In this document: positions 41,015-49,029 of the stretch, piece by piece | How the letters are laid out: each line of letters opens with the position of its first letter | Position numbering within the stretch: the stretch's first letter is position 1 | Source of the DNA: CALBPI01 sp963922335 | Lineage (GTDB): Bacteria > Pseudomonadota > Gammaproteobacteria > Steroidobacterales > Woeseiaceae | Assembly (NCBI GenBank): GCA_963922335.1 | Contig: CAWUIB010000004.1 | Location: 62,001 to 126,000, forward strand | Reading direction: 5' to 3' | DNA: 64,000 nucleotides | The notes under the pieces: model-generated | What the model saw: only the letters and a program-made list of their open reading frames with translations | The model's database searches: none | Told to the model about the DNA's origin: nothing | Program-made: the position numbers and the translations under genes

Positions 41015-42553
41015 ATGGATCCAGTAACCGCCAAGCACCCACCGTTTGACTGGCAGGCCGGGATTGATGCCGCCATGAGCGAAGTCTACCGAGTCGCTAT
41101 CGAAACGCCGCTCGAATTGATGCAGCGCGTGTCGGCTGGTACCGGATGCAAAGTGTGGCTGAAACGGGAGGATCGCCAGCCGGTTTTCTCTTTCAAGTTG
41201 CGCGGCGCAATGAACAAAATGGCGGCCTTGGACAACGCCGCTCGCGAGCGTGGCGTCATTTGCAGCTCTGCCGGCAATCATGCGCAAGGAGTAGCACTCG
41301 CAGCCCAATTGCACGAGTGTCGTGCCGTGATTGTCATGCCGACAACCACGCCCTCCATCAAGATCAGCGCCGTGCGTGCACTCGGTGCCGAGGTGGTGCT
41401 TAAGGGCGATACCTACGATGCGGCGCAAGCTCATGCATTCGAGCTCGCCGGGAACGAGCGACTCACGTTTATTCACCCATTTGACGATCCGCACGTGATC
41501 GCCGGTCAAGCAACCATCGGTCGCGAACTGCTCCAGCAAATGCCAACCGCACCCAAGGCGCTTTTTGTGCCGGTCGGTGGTGGCGGCCTTGCCGCAGGTG
41601 TCGCACTGGCGGTCCGATCCCACTGGCCTGCCACAAAATTGATCGGTGTCGAGCCTGATGAATCGGCGAGCATGATGGCGGCGATTCGCAACGGTGCACC
41701 GATTGAACTCGACAGCGTAGGCATCTTTGCCGATGGCGTCGCCGTCCGGAAAGTAGGCCAACACACGTTCACCATCTGTAATGAATTTCTCGACGACATC
41801 ATCACCGTATCAACGGACGCCACTTGCGCGGCGATTCGCGATATTTTCGAAGACACCAGGACCGTCGTGGAGCCTGCCGGCGCACTCGCCGTTGCCGGCG
41901 CACGCCAGTGGGCCGCCGAGCAGCCTGAGAGCGGCGACCTGGTCGCACTGTGTTGCGGAGCAAACCTCAATTTCGATCGGCTACGACACATCGCCGAGCG
42001 CGCAGCCGTGGGAGAACACAGAGAAGCATTGTTCGCCGTGCATATCGCGGAGCGGCCTGGGAGTTTCCGGGAGTTTTGCAAGGTACTCGGCGAAGTGAGT
42101 GTGACCGAATTCAACTACCGTCACAGCTCGGATGCACTCGCGCGTATTTTCGTCGGTGTCGCCTTGTCTGACGGCTTAGCGCAACAGGCATCGTTGCTAG
42201 AGCGCATTCGCGCTGCAGGCTACGAGGCCCATGACCTCAGTGATAACGAACTCGCTCAGCTGCACGTGCGCCACTTGGCCGGCGGTCGATCCAATAACGA
42301 TGGAGAGCGTCTCTATCGGTGCGAGTTCCCGGAGCGTCCTGGCGCTTTAGCGCTATTCCTCGAAACGCTGGGTGATGACTGGGACATCACGCTCTTCCAC
42401 TACCGAAATCACGGATCGGACTACGGTCGTGTGCTGGTCGGCCTGCGTTCTACCGAGCAGCGATCCCGCGGGCCCGAAGATCGCCTCGATGCCCTTGGGT
42501 ATCGATATGCCGAAGAAACCGGAAACCCCGCCTACCAGATGTTCCTGAAGTAG
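41015..42553 (+). CDS. ilvA: Biosynthetic threonine ammonia-lyase
   Basis: A 512-residue PLP enzyme converting threonine to 2-oxobutanoate, the first step of isoleucine synthesis. The PLP lysine is K61 in FSFKLRGA, with SSAGNHAQGVALAA and the phosphate-binding GGGGLAAGVA further on. The C-terminal part (about 335-505) holds two ACT-like regulatory domains (AERPGSFREFCKVLG and EFPERPGALALFLETLG), which marks the isoleucine-inhibited biosynthetic form. The leader region has no attenuator; the gene seems to start directly after its -10 hexamer. Confidence 0.95.
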   Translation: MDPVTAKHPPFDWQAGIDAAMSEVYRVAIETPLELMQRVSAGTGCKVWLKREDRQPVFSFKLRGAMNKMAALDNAARERGVICSSAGNHAQGVALAAQLHECRAVIVMPTTTPSIKISAVRALGAEVVLKGDTYDAAQAHAFELAGNERLTFIHPFDDPHVIAGQATIGRELLQQMPTAPKALFVPVGGGGLAAGVALAVRSHWPATKLIGVEPDESASMMAAIRNGAPIELDSVGIFADGVAVRKVGQHTFTICNEFLDDIITVSTDATCAAIRDIFEDTRTVVEPAGALAVAGARQWAAEQPESGDLVALCCGANLNFDRLRHIAERAAVGEHREALFAVHIAERPGSFREFCKVLGEVSVTEFNYRHSSDALARIFVGVALSDGLAQQASLLERIRAAGYEAHDLSDNELAQLHVRHLAGGRSNNDGERLYRCEFPERPGALALFLETLGDDWDITLFHYRNHGSDYGRVLVGLRSTEQRSRGPEDRLDALGYRYAEETGNPAYQMFLK

Positions 42554-42562
42554 CGCTCCGCC

Positions 42563-43330
42563 TCAATCCGCATAGCCCGGGTTATTGCGGTCCAGCTTGC
42601 GCAAGAGGCCGGGCCAAACAAGATCCGCACCTAGCCCTTTGGTCACCACTCTCCGCTGCTCGGCAGCACCCGCAAGAATCTGCTCAGGAATGCGAATCAA
42701 TGCGCCACCACCGGATTGCGCGTTGATTTGAATCTGGCAGCTCGCTTCGAGCGCATACATGATCAGGAAAGCTTCCGGAATCGTTGACGCGGCGGTCAGC
42801 AAACCATGGTTGCGAAGAATCAGCGCGGCCTTATCACCAAGATCTGCCACCAGCCTCGGTTTCTCATCGTCGTTGAGCGCCACGCCTTCATAGTTGTGGT
42901 AACCCACGTTCGCCATCAGGAACAGACTCTGCTGCGAGATGGGCAGTAACCCGTCTTCCTGAGCAGAGACTGCAATCCCGGCCCGAGTATGCGTATGCAA
43001 CACACACTTCACATCATGACGCGCCTCATGAATCGCTGAGTGAATCACAAACCCCGCAGGATTGATCGGAAAGTCCGACTCCATGACCTTCTCGCCCGCG
43101 AGATTTACCTTCACAAGGCTGCTCGCCGTGATCTCTTCGAAGAACAGCCCATACGGGTTGATCAGGAAATGACCTTCCTCACCCGGTACTGCCGCGGAGA
43201 TATGGGTGAATACAAGATCGTCCCAACCATGCAATGCAACCAACCGATAAGCCGCTGCGAGTGCGACGCGAGTCTCCCACTCTGCTTCGCTGACCGAACC
43301 TCGGACATCCGATTTCATTACTGCACTCAT
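42563..43330 (-). CDS. Class II aldolase/adducin-family protein
   Basis: A 255-residue cytosolic protein of the AraD/FucA fold. The metal-binding HTHTRAG (HxH) and an upstream VIHSAIHEARHDVKCVL are present, with NHGLLTAASTIPEAF carrying the third histidine. Function within this family ranges from sugar-phosphate aldolases to decarboxylases; the adducin-like pattern here does not identify a substrate. It is 3 bp downstream of the M20 amidohydrolase with a good SD (GGGGGA), so the two form an operon. Confidence 0.85.
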   Translation of the reverse strand: MSAVMKSDVRGSVSEAEWETRVALAAAYRLVALHGWDDLVFTHISAAVPGEEGHFLINPYGLFFEEITASSLVKVNLAGEKVMESDFPINPAGFVIHSAIHEARHDVKCVLHTHTRAGIAVSAQEDGLLPISQQSLFLMANVGYHNYEGVALNDDEKPRLVADLGDKAALILRNHGLLTAASTIPEAFLIMYALEASCQIQINAQSGGGALIRIPEQILAGAAEQRRVVTKGLGADLVWPGLLRKLDRNNPGYAD

Positions 43331-43333
43331 CGT

Positions 43334-44662
43334 TCAGTCCCCCGAGGTTGCCGTCGCATCGATCATGAAATCTGCCACCATTTGTGCCAGCACGTTCACG
43401 CCGTACGGCAGTGTCGATTCGTCAACAAAAAAGAAAGGTGAGTGATTAGTCGCAATCTGCGCCGGGTCCGCGCCAGCAGGCGCACCCCCGAGGAACAGAA
43501 ACAACCCCGGCGTCTCCTGCGCGAAGTAAGAGAAGTCTTCCGCCCCGGTCACCAACGGTGACTCCAAGACTCGTCCGTCACCGAAAACACGCTGCACGGT
43601 CGGCAACATCTGCGCGGTCAAGTCCTCGTTGTTCACAGTAACCGGATATCCAAGATCAATATTCACCTCAGCGCTGGCACCCGCACTGTCCGCAATCGTC
43701 ACCGCGGTATGGCGAAGCTTCGCGTGAATCTGCTCACGAATCCCCATATCGAAGTTGCGGATCGTACCCACCAGTTCGACGGTGTCGGGAATGATGTTGT
43801 TGCGCACACCGCCGTTGATGATGCCGAACGAGATCACAGACGGCGCTTTCGTAACGTCTACCTGGCGACTGGCAATCGTCTGCACGGCCATCACGATTTG
43901 CGAGGCCACCACAATCGGGTCGACACCGTTCCAGGGTCTCGATCCATGTGTCTGCCGACCGGATACCGTAATACTGAAACGATCCGAACTGGCCATCGCT
44001 GGACCGGAGCGGTAGGCAACCATACCCGCCGGCAAATTCGCGAATGTATGCAGGCCGAAAATCGCGTCAGGCTTGCGCTCGTCGAAGATGCCTTCCTCGA
44101 GCATCTTCTTGGCGCCCCACGATGGCGTACCAAACGGCGCACCCTCCTCGGCGGGCTGGAAAATCAACAGCACATCGCCCGGCAACTCGTCCTGGTGCGC
44201 GACCAGCGTTTTGGCAGCGCCCAGCAACATCGCCATATGCGTGTCATGCCCACAAGCGTGCATGATCCCGACGTCGTTACCGTTGTAGACACCCCGCTGT
44301 TTGGAAGCGAATGGCAGGTCGACCTGTTCGATCACAGGCAACGCATCCATGTCGGCACGCAATGCGACCAGAGGTCCAGGCTTGCCACCTTTGATCAACG
44401 CGGTAACGCCCGTCTCGGCGATACCCGTTGTTGGCTCCAAACCCATAGCGCGAAGCTCCTCAGCGATGCGCTCGGCTGTTTTGTATTCCTCGTTACTGAG
44501 CTCAGGGAACTCATGGAAGTGTCGGCGCAGTGCGATAACGTCCTCGGTCACCGACGCTGCAGTCGTCGCGAGTTTGTCCTGGAGCGTGTCGCTCGCGAGC
44601 GTCGGCGCTGCTAACAGCAATGTCGCTGCAGACGCAACGATCGTGGATGTAAGTCGTGCCAT
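43334..44662 (-). CDS. Exported M20-family amidohydrolase
   Basis: A 442-residue zinc amidohydrolase with a signal peptide (about 1-24, ending PTLASD). It shows the M20D pattern: FHEFPELSNEEYKTAERIAEELRAMG, ALRADMDALPV, MHACGHDTHMAMLLGAA with the metal-binding Cys/His, FQPAEEGA with the catalytic glutamate, and GAEDFSYFAQETPG. These enzymes remove acyl groups from amino acids or related amides. I use the ATG at 44662 because GGGGGA precedes it and the signal peptide starts there. It lies between the helicase and aldolase genes on the same strand. Confidence 0.92.
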   Translation of the reverse strand: MARLTSTIVASAATLLLAAPTLASDTLQDKLATTAASVTEDVIALRRHFHEFPELSNEEYKTAERIAEELRAMGLEPTTGIAETGVTALIKGGKPGPLVALRADMDALPVIEQVDLPFASKQRGVYNGNDVGIMHACGHDTHMAMLLGAAKTLVAHQDELPGDVLLIFQPAEEGAPFGTPSWGAKKMLEEGIFDERKPDAIFGLHTFANLPAGMVAYRSGPAMASSDRFSITVSGRQTHGSRPWNGVDPIVVASQIVMAVQTIASRQVDVTKAPSVISFGIINGGVRNNIIPDTVELVGTIRNFDMGIREQIHAKLRHTAVTIADSAGASAEVNIDLGYPVTVNNEDLTAQMLPTVQRVFGDGRVLESPLVTGAEDFSYFAQETPGLFLFLGGAPAGADPAQIATNHSPFFFVDESTLPYGVNVLAQMVADFMIDATATSGD

Positions 44663-44712
44663 GAGGTTCCCCCGGGATTCGGCCACCAAGACGACTAGCC
44701 TAGCGCCCGGCA

Positions 44713-46809
44713 CTACCACATGTCACGCAACCGACTTGCGACATCCACCCGAGCACCCGCGCGCTCACGCCCGGCAACGCCCTCATGAACAGACTGTCCA
44801 TGGAACACCGGCGCCATCGTCGCGAGTAGCGCATCGGTCATAAAGCGACTTCGCGCTCCATAGACGTGACGGTCGCCATACCGCGGCTGTTCAGGTACGT
44901 AGAATTTGAGCGGCGCCATCAGATGCAATCGCTTTTTCGCACGCGTCATGGCGACATAAAGCAAACGTCGCTCTTCATCCAACGCGCGATCATCGCCCGC
45001 CGCGAATTCCGACGGGAAATTGCCATCGGTCACATTCAGGATGTAAACGCTATCCCACTCCTGGCCCTTCGCCGAATGGACCGTAGACAGAATCAGGAAA
45101 TCCTCATCCAGCAATGGAGGCCCAGAAAGATCGCCTGATGACTGTGGTGGATCGAGCGTCAACTCGGCGAGAAACCGATCACGGCTCGGATAACCGCCTG
45201 CGATCTGTTCCAGTTGTTCAAGATCAGCGAGTCGCTGCGGTGCGGCCTCATAATGTTGCTCGAGGTAAGGCTGGTACCACTGTCTCGCCTCGGCCACATC
45301 GCGCTGCCAACCGGAGCCGGCGCTGCCGTCATGCGCTGAGAGGCCAACCATAAGCGCTTTGAATTTAGGCCAGTGTAATTTCGCCGCTGGTGGAGGATCG
45401 AAGCGCTCCAACGCCTGAAGTGAATGCGACTCGGCAGCAATATGCTCAAGGCAGCGGCTCGCATGTGCCGGACCGATACCCTCCAGGATCTGTAGCACGC
45501 GCATGCCGGCGACTGCGTTACGTGGATTGTCTGCCCATTTGAGAATCGCAAGCAGGTCCTTGATGTGGGCTGCCTCGAGAAACTTGAGGCCACCGTATTT
45601 CACGAACGGCACGTTGCGACGCGTGAGCTCTACCTCTAGCCGATCGCTATGGTGTGCGTTGCGAAACAACACGGCTTGTTGCCGCAGCGGCGTCCCTGCT
45701 TCACGCGCGGCAAGAATCTGGCTGACGACGTAGTCCACCTCGGCGTTCCCATCTTCAACAGTCACGTAGTTGGGTCGCTGGCCCGATGTGCGCGAGGAGA
45801 ACAGGTCCTTGCGATACTGGCGTTGACTCTCCGCCAGCAGCGTATTGGCGCTATCGAGGATCGGCTGTACCGATCGGTAGTTCTGAGACAACGTGATCAC
45901 TCTGGCCGAGGGCACAAACTGATCCGGAAAGTTCAGGATGTTATCGACCTCAGCGGCACGAAATGCATAAATAGACTGCGCATCATCACCGACTACCGTC
46001 AATCCCTCACCCTCGGGGCGCAGGGCTTGCAGGATGCCCGCCTGGAGGCGATTGGTATCTTGATACTCATCGACCAGAACGTGGTCGAACCGCGAGGAAA
46101 TATCGCGCGCCAACTCCGGCTCAGAGACCAGGTGATACCAATAGAGCAGCAGGTCGTCATAGTCGAGCACCTGCTGTTCCTGCTTCAGCTCAACATAGCT
46201 GCGAAACAGCGTTGTGAGCTCCTCCGACCAGTCGACACACCACGGATAATGCTGCTCGAGCGTTTCGGTCAACGGGGCCTGAGTATTGACGCGACGCGAA
46301 TAGATGGCGAGACAGGTATCTTTTTTCGGGAACCGTCGCTCGCGGCTGCCATAGCCCATCCGCTGACGGACCACATCCAACGTGTCAGCCGCATCACCAC
46401 GATCCAGAACACTGAATGCGGGGTCGAGGCCAAGGTTTGGGGCATATTCACGCAATAAACGGTTGGCGATGGAGTGAAAGGTGCCGGACCATCTCAGCCG
46501 CACGGGTCGACGGGTCTGCCCTTCCTGCGCAGCGGCAGCCACAATGCGTTCGGTGCGTCCGGTCATCTCCGCAGCCGCGCGTCGGGAGAACGTCAGCAAC
46601 AGAATACGCTCGGGGTCTACCCCTGCCATCACCAGGTGCGCAACACGGTGCGCGAGCGTCATGGTTTTTCCGGTGCCCGCCCCGGCGATGATCAGAAGCG
46701 GTGAGGAATGCCATCCGCGCCCATTGCTCGATCCAAATGCCGCAGCCTCACGCTGCTCTGCATTCAGCGATTCGAGGTATTTCGGCGTTTTCGAAACCAC
46801 CGCGACCAT
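44713..46809 (-). CDS. UvrD/PcrA-like superfamily 1 DNA helicase
   Basis: A 698-residue SF1A helicase. Motifs in order: Q-motif LNAEQREAAAF, Walker A AGAGTGKT, motif Ia LTFSRRAAAEM, motif II DEYQDTN, motif III GDDAQSIYAFRAAE, motif IV ITLSQNYRS, motif V TVHSAKGQEWDSVYILN, and motif VI YVAMTRAKKRL. It should unwind DNA 3'-5' in repair or recombination restart. It is shorter in the C-terminal part than UvrD. The start has AGAGG upstream. A TACTGTAC half-site upstream is not a full LexA box. Confidence 0.9.
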   Translation of the reverse strand: MVAVVSKTPKYLESLNAEQREAAAFGSSNGRGWHSSPLLIIAGAGTGKTMTLAHRVAHLVMAGVDPERILLLTFSRRAAAEMTGRTERIVAAAAQEGQTRRPVRLRWSGTFHSIANRLLREYAPNLGLDPAFSVLDRGDAADTLDVVRQRMGYGSRERRFPKKDTCLAIYSRRVNTQAPLTETLEQHYPWCVDWSEELTTLFRSYVELKQEQQVLDYDDLLLYWYHLVSEPELARDISSRFDHVLVDEYQDTNRLQAGILQALRPEGEGLTVVGDDAQSIYAFRAAEVDNILNFPDQFVPSARVITLSQNYRSVQPILDSANTLLAESQRQYRKDLFSSRTSGQRPNYVTVEDGNAEVDYVVSQILAAREAGTPLRQQAVLFRNAHHSDRLEVELTRRNVPFVKYGGLKFLEAAHIKDLLAILKWADNPRNAVAGMRVLQILEGIGPAHASRCLEHIAAESHSLQALERFDPPPAAKLHWPKFKALMVGLSAHDGSAGSGWQRDVAEARQWYQPYLEQHYEAAPQRLADLEQLEQIAGGYPSRDRFLAELTLDPPQSSGDLSGPPLLDEDFLILSTVHSAKGQEWDSVYILNVTDGNFPSEFAAGDDRALDEERRLLYVAMTRAKKRLHLMAPLKFYVPEQPRYGDRHVYGARSRFMTDALLATMAPVFHGQSVHEGVAGRERAGARVDVASRLRDMW

Positions 46810-46845
46810 CGGGCGACCTCTGTTTTTGGGGTTATGTACAGTACT

Positions 46846-46869
46846 GGCTAGATAACCAGGTGTCTAGCC
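46846..46869. repeat. 7-bp inverted repeat between helicase and TauE genes
   Basis: GGCTAGA and TCTAGCC pair perfectly around a 10-nt loop in the divergent promoter region. It may be an operator or a hairpin at the start of the permease mRNA. Confidence 0.4.
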
Positions 46870-46885
46870 TTTCGATGCCGGGATA

Positions 46886-47776
46886 ATGCCGCCGATGGAT
46901 TTCACCCTGTACTGGTTCATGTTCCCGGTCGCCGTGTGTGTTGCGACCGCCGCCATGCTCAGCGGCATTGGAGGCGCAGCGCTGTTTACACCGATTTTCA
47001 TCCTGGTGTTCCCGCTACTCGGCCCTGAATACCCATTGCAAAGTACCGTGGCTGCCATCGGTACGGCGCTGCTCACCGAAACGTTCGGTTTCACCTCGGG
47101 CTTCATCGGCTATTACCGGCGCCAGTTGATCGACTTCAAACTCGTGCGGCGCTTTTTGAAGTTGTCGGTACCGATTGCGGTCGCAGGCGCATTCCTCGCG
47201 CGCTATGTACCGGAGGCGATTCTGATCGCCGGATATGCCGTTTTGGTGCTGATCATCGCCGCAGTGCATGTGTTTGTGACCGACGCACCGCACGCAGAAC
47301 ACGGACGCACCGGTGATATTTCAAGTCTCACGGATGCCCGAGGCCAAACCTATCGTTACGTCATTCCGAAACTGACAGCCCGCGGTTCACTGGCGACAGG
47401 CATCGGCTCCTTTATGACCGGTATGCTGTCGGTGGGCATCGGTGAGGTGATCGTCCCGCAACTCACCAAAAGAGGTGTACCGGTCGCGATCGCCGTCGCC
47501 GCTGCCGTCACTATCGTGATTGTGACGGTTGCTTGCGCATCGTTCACGCTGATCGGTCAGGTGGTCGCAGAAGGGGGATGGAGCGCGGTGCCCTGGAATC
47601 TTGTGTGCTACTCGATTCCCGGGGTGCTGATCGGAGGCCAGATTGGTCCGATGCTACAAGGGCGCTTTTCGCAACGACGCATGGAACAAGCGATCGCCGT
47701 CTTGTTTATTCTGCTGGCAGGCGCGATGCTGCTCGTCGCATTGCAAAAGGCCGGTCTCTCGTCGAACCGTCCATAA
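46886..47776 (+). CDS. TauE/SafE-family membrane permease
   Basis: A 296-residue inner-membrane protein with about eight hydrophobic segments in two similar halves (starting at about 10 and about 165). Each half has the family's glycine-rich loop (MLSGIGGAALFTPIF and MLSVGIGEVIVPQL). TauE/SafE proteins export sulfite, sulfoacetate and similar anions; the substrate here is unknown. Two ATGs four codons apart (46886 and 46895) are possible starts. It lies 18 bp before a glutathione S-transferase gene and is probably co-transcribed with it. Confidence 0.88.
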   Translation: MPPMDFTLYWFMFPVAVCVATAAMLSGIGGAALFTPIFILVFPLLGPEYPLQSTVAAIGTALLTETFGFTSGFIGYYRRQLIDFKLVRRFLKLSVPIAVAGAFLARYVPEAILIAGYAVLVLIIAAVHVFVTDAPHAEHGRTGDISSLTDARGQTYRYVIPKLTARGSLATGIGSFMTGMLSVGIGEVIVPQLTKRGVPVAIAVAAAVTIVIVTVACASFTLIGQVVAEGGWSAVPWNLVCYSIPGVLIGGQIGPMLQGRFSQRRMEQAIAVLFILLAGAMLLVALQKAGLSSNRP

Positions 47777-47794
47777 CTCTTTCTGGAGACCTTC

Positions 47795-48466
47795 ATGATC
47801 ACCGTGCACCACCTCGAGAACTCACGCTCGCAACGCACCCTCTGGATGCTCGAAGCGCTCAACGTCGACTATGACATCAAGCGCTATTCGCGCGACCCGG
47901 CGACCAGTCTTGCGCCGCCGGAACTGAAGGCCGTCCACCCACTCGGAAAATCGCCGGTCATCACCGACGGTGACATCACGGTCGCCGAGTCTGGCGCCAT
48001 CGTCGAGTACCTCATGGAGCACTACAGCGGCGGCAAACTACAACCTGCGGATACTCCCGAAGCGCGGCGCGACTACACCTACTGGCTGCACTACGCCGAG
48101 GGCACCATGATGCCGCTCTTGATCATTGCGCTGCTCCTGCGTCGGGTGGATGAGGCCAAGGTGCCGTTCTTCGTCAAACCGATCGCTCGAGGCATCACCG
48201 GCAAAATCCGGGAGGCCTACCTCGATCGCAACCTCGCCGCCAACATGAAATTCATGGAGTCCACCCTGGCGGATCGACCTTGGTTTACCGGCGATCACCT
48301 GACGGCTGCCGACATCCACATGTCGTTCATCCTGGAGGGCCTGAATGTCAGCACTGATCTCGAATCTGATTTTCCCAATATGGCCGCCTGCCTGAAGCGC
48401 TGCCACGACGATAAGAACTATCAGCGCGCGATTGAGCGTGGCGGACCGTTTCATCTCGGCGGCTGA
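47795..48466 (+). CDS. Glutathione S-transferase family protein
   Basis: A 223-residue cytosolic GST: N-terminal thioredoxin-like domain (about 1-80, with VHHLENSRSQRTLWMLEAL and the cis-proline/SNAIL-like region KSPVITDGDITVAESGAIVEYL) and an all-helical C-terminal domain (about 90-220, with FTGDHLTAADIHMSFILEGL). The SRSQR serine is the likely catalytic residue. The SD (GGAG) is strong. Its end overlaps the convergent sortase by 16 bp. With the TauE permease before it, a detoxification unit is possible but unproven. Confidence 0.9.
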   Translation: MITVHHLENSRSQRTLWMLEALNVDYDIKRYSRDPATSLAPPELKAVHPLGKSPVITDGDITVAESGAIVEYLMEHYSGGKLQPADTPEARRDYTYWLHYAEGTMMPLLIIALLLRRVDEAKVPFFVKPIARGITGKIREAYLDRNLAANMKFMESTLADRPWFTGDHLTAADIHMSFILEGLNVSTDLESDFPNMAACLKRCHDDKNYQRAIERGGPFHLGG

Positions 48467-49029
48467 AGCGACACGATGTAGCGCATCGGGCCACCCGGCT
48501 CGATAGCATCAAAGGGATAGCAGGTGACGAGCGTCAGCGTCGGCGTGTCGTAGTCGAGCGTAATTGCGGCGCGACGCGAGTCGACCACATCCACAGCAAC
48601 CACTTCGAAGATCGCGTGAGATCCGTCACGACGATCAACACGCAGTCGATCGCCGAAACCCATTTCTGACAGAAAACGGAAATGCGTATCACGGTGCCCG
48701 GCGATGACACTGTTGCCCGGATCACCCGGTAGCGGCGTGTTCTCGAGATGCCCCGGTCCAAACGCCAGAGTGCGCCCGCTGCCACCGGACAGAATGAACA
48801 GCTCTCCTGGCAGGGCGTCGCCAGTGAGCCTGGCTACCGGATGCGTGTCAGCCCACGGCCAGGGGCGCAGCGATTCATCCACCACCTCCGGCGCAGCTTC
48901 ACCGCGCTGCCACGCACGCTGAAGCAGATATTGCGCGAATGCAGCTTTCGCAGGCAGGTACAGCCCATGCCCAAGATTTAGCGTACCGACGGCGAGTAAA
49001 ACAGCCACAACCAAACGCCCCCGGCTCAT
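48451..49029 (-). CDS. Class GN (marine proteobacterial) sortase
   Basis: A 192-residue transpeptidase anchored by an N-terminal helix (about 6-22). The catalytic triad residues are H112 (IAGHRDTHF), C170 (LVTCYPFD) and R183 (GPMRY). Sortases cleave a C-terminal sorting signal and join the protein to an amine acceptor; in Gram-negatives the acceptor is unknown. Its ATG overlaps the target gene's stop (ATGA at 49026-49029), fixing the start and coupling enzyme to substrate. It matches the dedicated sortase family TIGR03784 by context and motifs. Confidence 0.92.
   Translation of the reverse strand: MSRGRLVVAVLLAVGTLNLGHGLYLPAKAAFAQYLLQRAWQRGEAAPEVVDESLRPWPWADTHPVARLTGDALPGELFILSGGSGRTLAFGPGHLENTPLPGDPGNSVIAGHRDTHFRFLSEMGFGDRLRVDRRDGSHAIFEVVAVDVVDSRRAAITLDYDTPTLTLVTCYPFDAIEPGGPMRYIVSLQPPR

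Noticed and set aside
46810..46845. LexA/SOS box upstream of the UvrD-like helicase
   Set aside because: Only one half (TACTGTAC) is seen; the second ACAG half at the correct spacing is missing.
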